64,000 nt of DNA, from NCBI GenBank assembly GCA_003254925.1, contig QANZ01053544.1, forward strand, positions 197,081 through 261,080, given 5' to 3'. Below, piece by piece: positions 57,012 to 64,000 of the stretch. Under the pieces are notes generated by a model. It saw only the letters and a program-made list of their open reading frames with translations, was not told the origin of the DNA and did no database searches. How positions within the stretch are numbered: the stretch's first letter is position 1; each line of letters begins with the position of its first letter. This stretch comes from Chamaecrista fasciculata (taxonomy: Eukaryota > Streptophyta > Magnoliopsida > Fabales > Fabaceae). The translations under genes and the position numbers were made by a program.

Positions 57012-57428
57012 GGCCAAAGTGCAAATTTAATCTCATATCTTTTACTCAGGTATCAATTTGGTCCTGTATCATTTTTTGATGCAGCTTTGGTTCTATATCT
57101 TAAGAAAAGGTCCCAGTTTTGTACCCATATTATTATTGGTCTTATATGTTTTAGTCAATTTACAGAATTAGTCTCATATCTTTGCAAAATATCAACCATT
57201 AGTTGATCATTTTGTAAAAAGACAAGATCACTTCTAAATCTTACCCAAAGATGTAAGATCAATTCTGCAATTAATTTAAAGATATGAAACCAAATCTATA
57301 ACAAAAAAAGATATGAGACCAAATTGGGACCTGATCCAAAGATATGAGACCAAAAGTGCAATAAAAAAAGATATAAGACCAAATTGAAAATTGAGCAAAA
57401 GATATGAGATCAAATTTGCCGTTTAGTC
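57012..57428. mobile_element. Foldback element (CTCATATCTTT family)
   Basis: 417 bp with mirrored arms (GGCCAAAGTGCAAATTT../ complement of GACTAAACGGCAAATTT) and CTCATATCTTT / AAAGATATGAG words. The flanks GAAAATATT and GAAATTATT (57003-57011, 57429-57437) agree at 8 of 9 bases. No coding capacity. Confidence 0.8.
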
Positions 57429-57595
57429 GAAATTATTTAATAAAAATAAAAGCTGCGAATTAGTTAGTGATGTGTACAATTGACAGAAAAAGTAAAATAA
57501 AAAGAAGATTAACTGTGATGCCTTGCGGTTGTCCGAGAGAAAAAGCATATCAATGTATCACTAATATAATACCCGTATTATTTAAGTCTCTATTA

Positions 57596-57810
57596 TGGTT
57601 TTTTTTTTGTAATAAAAAAGAGGCCCTAAGGCCAAACAAGGAAGCAACAAAAAAACTAAAAATTGTTGGGCAAAAAAAGTCATAACATCACTAAACAAGA
57701 TTAATTTCACATTCTTTGAAGGTCTAGACCAAAAAACAAAGTCCGAAATCAACTTCAAGCCAAGACCCATAACACAATCAGCTAAACGATTGCCTTCATG
57801 AAAGGTATGA
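57596..57810 (-). mobile_element. 5'-truncated LINE, 3' end
   Basis: On the minus strand, 57800-57720 reads FHEGNRLADCVMGLGLKLIS, the end of a LINE-associated RNase H domain (usual HVxREGNxxADxLA), followed by a T-rich 3' UTR and an A-run (T-run at 57600-57609 plus strand). Only the last part of ORF2 is present. Confidence 0.7.
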
Positions 57811-59399
57811 TTTTTTTTTTCAGATTAGATATTGAATATTATCTTCACCAATAATTTGGCGTATAAGAACATTTCATAAAAATAAAATTATCTAGTCTCG
57901 TTTTCATGTTTTGGCTGAATTTTACAGTCTAGACAAGAGGCATTTCATTATATTTTATTGTGCCGCCCAAAATCGCCATAGAAGTGAGATGTTGAATTCT
58001 TGATAAAATAAGTTATTTTTCATATACTTAATTATCTTGTAATATTTTTTATACCTTTCTGCTACTCTCTTTTTTCATAACACAATGAGACATTAAAGAA
58101 GATCTAAAACTCAAATATGGACTACGGTTCCTTATCCATGTAGATTATAGAGCCACTTGCTTTTTGGAGCATTGTGGCGTGGGCCCTTCCTTATGTTTCT
58201 TGTTTATTTATTAATTAGTATAGGGCTATAGATCTTTGGATTGAGACATTGATAGCCACTTGAATACTTTTGTTATTAATTAGTCATTTTGGCATATCGC
58301 ATTAATATGATTAAGAAAAGTAAAGTAAATATTATAAGAAGAAGAGGGTATAGTCTAAAACGCTGCACAATGAAAGAGAAAGATACCTAATGACTTAATT
58401 ATGCTTTCAGTAATTGTCTTTCTCAAAAGATTTAGCTTATTTTTGGATCTTCTTTTAAAAATTTTGTAAAATATTTTGTTATCATTAAAAAATCTAACAA
58501 TAAACACATTTTTTTTGTACACGTGTCGATAACCGGAAGAAAGGAACAAAAGTAAATATTAAAAAATCTAACAATAAATTTTATTTTTTTCGTATACGTG
58601 TCGAAAGCTGGAAGAAATTAAAATTACAAAAGGTCAACTACAAAATGCTACAAATTTCTGATTCGATCCGTGGCTCCTTTGACTCTCTTCGATGTCAGAT
58701 TCAAGGGCCCTTCGTTGAGGTTTCAGATGTGTTGGGTAATTGGAATTATTGGAACTGAAAAATAATCTTTTTGAATTTACACTTCTTTCTCAAATCCATC
58801 GTACACTCGTTAAATGGAGTCCCTCGGAACAAGCTTGATAGACAGAAGGATACTCTTGCTTGGAATTTTTTTTCCTTAAACCAGCTTATAAATAAGATTG
58901 CTCTTTGTCATGATATTTCTAATAGTAATTCAATTACGTAGTCGACACTGCGTGGGTTTGGATATTAGGATGTCACCCTAGACACAAATTCTTCACGTGG
59001 CTAATTTAATTTGGCATAACTCGTTATTTATGATGTGCTGAACAAATTCAGGCAAAAAGAAAAGTGCTAAACAAATGTGAGATTTTAATAAAATTTTTGT
59101 AACGAGTCTCACATTAGAAAGATTGTTGAGTGTAAAAATACCTTATAAATTTTGAGACTCTCCAACCTTATTTATAGAAGGGCTTACAGGTATTTCTAGA
59201 CCTGAGTGAAGCATCACAAAGTGGAGTCATTGGGGACGTAAACTCTTGTTAGGATGCAATTAATGTACGATATCGAAGAAGTTCCTGAATATAAGACATC
59301 ATATAAAACTTTGTACTCTCTAATCACAATAGTTAATTTTTGAAGTTTAGTTTTTGCAAGAATATTACTTGTTACATTCTTCTTGTTCGATGTGTAGCT
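57811..59399. other. Intergenic
   Basis: AATCTAACAATAAA and TACGTGTCGA words occur twice (about 58490 and 58565), a local duplication. About 58730-58925 may be LINE-derived coding remains (..SIVHSLNGVPRNKLDRQK..), not certain. Confidence 0.4.
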
Positions 59400-59890
59400 C
59401 ATCCTCTGAAACTATTTAACATCTTTTTGGTGGGAATGTGAGATTAGTAAAATTGTTTGGAATGATTGCATTACCCCTTCTAATTTTGATTCTTAATTAG
59501 CAAGACTTTATGACTCGGTTTCATACTAATGCCATAAGTCAAGAGGAATCTTTTTTAATATTACGTTTTGAACAATTTTGGTTTTCGTTCTTTGGAGCAT
59601 TTGGACCTCTAGATCAGAAATTGTTTGACCATTTATCCTCTTGATATTCGAAACTTTGGCAAGTTTCGAGCTGCTGAGTTTGCTTTCATTAGTTATGATC
59701 TTGTTAATGCTAAATTATTGCGCCTAGTGCCACTGTTTTAATTAAGTGGAGTCCCCCCTGATCTGGGTTGGATTAAATTGAACAGTGATGACCCCATAAT
59801 TCTTCCACATTTGACATTATTGTTGCGGATGGTCTCTTGAGAAACTCAACAGGCCATATTGGGTGCATCCGTGCACGGGTGAAATTGTTG
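59400..59890 (+). mobile_element. Decayed LINE-type RNase H fragment
   Basis: Around 59590-59870 the sequence gives pieces such as FGAFGPLDQKLFDH and IKWSPPDLGWIKLNSDD and DGLLRNSTGHIG, the signature of the RNase H-like domain of plant LINEs (usual WxPPxxGWxKxNxDG). Several stops and frame changes: a fossil. Confidence 0.55.
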
Positions 59891-60398
59891 AAACCCATTT
59901 AAGTTTTTAAATTCATACTTAGTGAGTACGTAACAACATTTCAAATTACAATATTTTGATTTTTGAGCTTGAAAGGATCAAACAAAAGGAAGAGAGGGTA
60001 AAAAAAGATTTAAATATTTATTAAACCAGGGAATGAATGTGATGATTACGTCGCAGACAGGCCCAAAAAAAAATGTGATTTATTAGTCGCTGGTTGGCCT
60101 CTGCACGTAATTGTAACTAAATAGAACTAATCAAATAATAATGGGTTGATCATTTGACATGTTGCACCTGAAATTCTTGGCCCACTAAGTAAAACTGGTT
60201 ACGGCTCAATAAGTTTTGTATAATGATGTCTTTTGTTGCTAATGAATAAGAAAAAGTAAAACACAAGGAAAAGGTAAAGAAAATAATACATAATGTCATG
60301 TATATTCATGAAATAGAAAAGAAGAAAACATGTAAAGATGAGGATACACGATGATAGTTATAAGAGAAGGATCATTGATGAAAACTCAGAACACAGAA
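59891..60398. other. Intergenic, 3' of CYP93 gene B
   Basis: AT-rich. Includes the likely 3' UTR of the minus-strand gene. No gene. Confidence 0.5.
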
Positions 60399-62392
60399 TC
60401 AAATAGAAGGAAAGGGATGAAACCTAGGGACAGGGACACAAACCAAGGGGTTAGCCCTTGGAAGAGTAATCCCTACCTTTTCTTCCATGTCAACTCTTTC
60501 ATTGCCCTCTTTCAGCTTCCAATCAAAGCACTGAATCATAGCAGCCAGATTGGTGTGAACAACTTGTACAGCCAGTGATGCTCCAGGACACATTCTTCTT
60601 CCACTCCCAAATGGAATGTGCTCGTTGTTTTGTCCCTTCACATCCATTACACTCTTTACACTACCTCCCTCTTCCTTTATAAATCTCTCTGGCCTAAATT
60701 CATGTGGGTCCACCCATTGATTTGGGTCCCTCCCAAGGGCCCAGAGGTTTACAAATAAGCGAGTCTTTGCTGGAATCTCATAACCACAAACCACAACGTC
60801 TTCCCTTGATTCTCTCAGAATGAATCCACCTGCAGGATGAATTCTCAGTGTTTCATTCACTATGGCTTGAATATAAGGAAGGTTGCCAATGTCTGATTCT
60901 CTCACTATTCTACTATTTCCAATCACTGAATCGATCTCTTCTCTTGCTCTCGCCATCACACGTGGATGATTCATTAACTCTGCCATTGCCCACTCCATAG
61001 CTTGTGCTGATGTGTCTGTCCCTGCCACAAATATTTCCTCCAAAATTCACAAAATCAGGGTGTTACTTGTTAGCCACAATACGTAGTAGATACTAGATAC
61101 CAACCTACTAGGTCTAAGCTACTGAATTAAAATAAGTATAATATAATCGTATAAATCGTTATATATAAATCATAAGAACTGATAATTCAATATATAGAAA
61201 TTTAAATCATATGAAACCAAAATAATTTAGTTTTTTTGCCCTTTTACGGTATAAAACAAAAAAAATTTATCTAGTCCTGAGAAGTTTGTTTCTTAAAAAT
61301 AAATTTAAGAGAATATGTATTAAATCTATAACATTAAAAAATTAAAGTAGTTAAACTAGATTTGTTTAGAATTGAATTATCAATTTAATAGGGTTAAATT
61401 GTATTTTTACTCAAATAACTAACTTGAAAGTTGAAACATAACACAGATGGGAATGGGTCATATAGGAAATGTAGCGCACTCACCATGATGAAGGCTTTGA
61501 TATTTTCTTTAGTCAATCTCATCTCCGAGTTATGATCTTGATGAACGTCTAATAAAACCTCAAGTATATCCTTGACTTGATCTCCTTCCATATCCATTTC
61601 GTTTCTGTTCTTCCTCTGCTCTTGACGCTCTTGGATTACTCTGTCCAACAAGGAATCAAACCTGCCCCGAATTTCCTTCAACCTCTTGTTGAATCCCTGC
61701 AAATCCAATCTCTTACAGAACCAAAGGTAGTCCGATATATTGAATTTTCCAAGCTCCTCCGCCACTTGTACCATCAATTTCCTAATCTCATGGGCTTCAT
61801 CTTCATTCTCATAACTGGATTTGCTGACAGCCATTCTGATTATAATATTATTAGTCAGTTTGGTAAGCTCTTCTCCAACATCCACGGCCTCGGCACCAGC
61901 CTTCCCTTTCTCTAACAGAGCTCTCAAAAACGTAAGCGTCTCTTGCTGCCTCACGGCGAGAAGCTGATCGAGAATCCGACCACCAAGAAGCTCAGACATG
62001 GAGAGCTTCTTGATGAACTTCCAGTAGGGCCCATAAGGCGCGAATAAGAAACCTTGGAAGCCATATGATAAGTATTCAATGGCGATTGTTTGAGCAGGAC
62101 GATCGGAGAAAGAAAGGTCGTGAGTTTTGAGGAATTCTCTGGCGGCTTCGGCGGTGGAAGCGACCACAAGAGGAACAGAGCCGAAGGAGAGACGCATGAT
62201 GGGTCCATAACGAAGGGAGAGATTGTAAGTGTCTTTGTGAGGAAATGAAGACAGAAGATGAAGGTGTCCGATGATTGGGAGAGACGGTGGAGAAGGAGGA
62301 CTACGACTCCATTTTCTCTGTTTTCTGTTCAGTATGGATCGAAGAAGGAGGATGGAGAGCAGAGCAATGAGAAAGATTTCGAAAATACCCAT
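60399..62392 (-). CDS. CYP93A: Cytochrome P450, CYP93A-like (gene B)
   Basis: Two exons, 62392-61484 and 61037-60399, with a 446-bp intron (GTGAGT..TTTTGGAG) at the same position as in gene A. Spliced: 515 aa. Membrane anchor [16 protein letters not shown], hinge [16 protein letters not shown], helix I AGTDTS (about residues 308-313), helix [15 protein letters not shown] and haem loop [11 protein letters not shown] (Cys about 453) are all present, and the end [18 protein letters not shown] is intact. Clearly a paralogue of gene A (same exon layout, high identity in [16 protein letters not shown]), probably a tandem duplicate. Expected ER monooxygenase of phenolic or flavonoid-type substrates. 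No frame break. Confidence 0.95.
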
Positions 62393-63547
62393 TCTTCAAT
62401 TTGATTTTGCCTAACAGAGAACGCAGTCAATTCTGGATTCAATTATGTTTCCCGACATTCAAACTGCCACCCAACCAAAGAAAGGAAAACAAAATAAAAT
62501 AGCTTATCATTTTGTAATTGGGATTACTTGAACTTGACCCTATAAACATTTTAAAAATACAAAGATATGCTCGGCGTATTCTCCAAGTTTTCACCAAAAG
62601 TTGCATTAGCATAGAGCAATCTCCAGACGAAGACGTCTTTGACTTTTTTTGTTTTTTTTATACGTTGGCTATTACGACTCCAGTCTATCACCAATAGACA
62701 AAGTTTTTTTTTTCCCTGGTAAAAGACAAAGTTTTTCATAATAGAGACAAAAGCCATGATGCCATCAAGTTATTTTTTAAAGGAAGCTTGATTTATCCGC
62801 ATTTGTGTTATAAATGAAATTAATGAACTTAGATATCACCAAATACGGAAAAAAGAAATTAAAATTTGAGTTTGATCTTTTATATATTACTATTTTTTCA
62901 ATTTAGTTCTTCATAAATTTTTATCTTAATTTAATTTCTCATAAATTATTTTGTTTGTCATTTTATTCGATATTTAACTAAATTTATAAAATATTATTGT
63001 TAATGAAAAATATAATATCATTAATTATATATAGAATAGTATAATAAACATATAAACAAATTTTATTTTGATATTGAAAAGGTGAAATTGTAAAAATCTA
63101 TAAATTCTATGTAAAATTTTCAATATAAAGTTGATATTATGAACTAAAGTTAAAAATTTCTTAAAATATGATGATTTATGATCTTTTAATTTATAGATAT
63201 CAAATTGAAAATTAAAGTAAAATTATAAAGAAACAAATATGAAAGAACTAATTTTTAAATTTTCAATCTTTTTAAAACATAATATTGATGAAGAAAACAC
63301 GAACATCTATTTCACTAAAGAATAGAAGAAGAGGGTCTCATTCTAATTAAGGAAGTACATATATTAACCTTGACAAACTCCATCTATAACGGTTGGTAGT
63401 CCATCCCGAGTGATAAGAAATCACAATCTTTATTGTTGGGAGGACTTGCTTAGAATAATAAATGCGAGGTGATGAGTGAATATAATTAGGTGAGGTCAAG
63501 CTAGACTAAAGAAGGAAATGGATGAAAACGAGGGACAAGATAACATA
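62393..63547. other. Intergenic between CYP93 genes B and C
   Basis: AT-rich; T-rich runs near 62646-62716. Possible 3' UTR of gene C at the right end. No gene or clear repeat. Confidence 0.5.
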
Positions 63548-64000
63548 TTAAGGGATTAGCTCTTGGACAGTCATGGATCCCTTCTCTTTCATATCAATAG
63601 TTTGTTTGCCTCCATCAAGCTTCCAATCAAAACACTGAATCATAGCACCTAGATTAGCTTGTACTACATTCAATCCCAGAGAAGCTCCTGGACATGCTCT
63701 TCTTCCACTTCCAAATGGTATCAGCTCAAAATGTTGTCCCCTAACGTCTAAATTCCCCTTCTCCCCACCACTCATAAATCTCTCTGGCCTGAACTCAAGT
63801 GGCTCCTTCCAGTAATTGGGATTCCTTCCAATACTCCACACATTGACAAACAATACGGTTTTTGCAGGAATCTCGTACCCACATACGTTGCAACTTTCAT
63901 TTGACATTCTCCCCACCATTGCAAATGGTGGGTGAAGCCTTCGTGTTTCTTTCACTATGGCTTCTAAATACGGTAGATTTGCTATATCCGATTCTTCTAT
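63548..64000 (-). pseudogene. CYP93A: CYP93-like P450 (gene C), partial, probably frameshifted
   Basis: Runs off the right edge; the visible part starts at [24 protein letters not shown] and contains FRPERF and the haem loop [11 protein letters not shown]. Near the end, MTVQELIP-stop (63548-63583) replaces the family ending; inserting one base after MTV would give [11 protein letters not shown], the conserved CYP93 C terminus seen in genes A and B. The single missing base lies in GTCC(C)AAGAGC at about 63565. The gene may therefore be a pseudogene or contain a sequencing error. Confidence 0.75.

Noticed and set aside
1-64000. CRISPR arrays, bacterial operons, insertion sequences
   Set aside because: Repeats here are LTRs, inverted-repeat foldbacks or tandem repeats with eukaryotic genes; no spaced short repeats with unique spacers.

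Overview
This is AT-rich nuclear DNA from a flowering plant. Split genes with GT/AG introns, a eukaryotic tRNA-Ser, plant gene families (B12D/MLRQ-like, Tudor-SN, class I small heat-shock proteins, PGIP, CYP93, NAC) and abundant plant transposons all point to a eudicot, probably a rosid. I cannot name the species.

Layout. 0-10 kb: a tRNA-Ser(AGA), an exon-2-less relic of the B12D/MLRQ-like gene that lies intact at 9.8 kb, an old minus-strand Ty1/copia fragment split by a younger LTR element with near-identical 598-bp LTRs, a TIR transposon, and a 1.29-kb solo LTR. 10-13 kb: gene-free, ending in a foldback transposon with another foldback inside it. 13.8-20.9 kb (minus): a complete 16-coding-exon Tudor-SN gene (992 aa when spliced), every intron in phase 0. 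23.9-28.2 kb (minus): a complete 12-exon amidase gene (624 aa) with an intact Lys-Ser-Ser triad. 28-37 kb: foldbacks, a sharp hairpin, two Mutator-like MITEs, a small plant-specific ORF, and two nested-transposon sites. 37.5-51.9 kb: two almost identical class I sHSP genes 13 kb apart, separated by foldback elements (one a 1.3-kb Pack-MULE-like element), a 100-bp tandem repeat, an RPA1-like pseudogene, a NAC pseudogene and a poly(A) retroposon. 53.5-54.5 kb: an intronless polygalacturonase-inhibiting protein gene. 55-64 kb (minus): three CYP93A-like P450 genes, two complete and one running off the right edge with an apparent frameshift near its C terminus.

How the genes relate. They are independently transcribed. 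The tandem CYP93 genes form a real cluster, probably for specialised flavonoid or phytoalexin-type oxidation, and PGIP beside them is a cell-wall defence protein. TSN and sHSP are both stress-related, but nothing here shows co-regulation.

Four single N characters (4496, 32048, 45393, 50724) sit at breaks in repeat structure and look like collapsed assembly gaps. I found no convincing new multi-gene system. The most unusual material is the dense set of foldback elements with 8-10-bp target duplications, often nested in one another.
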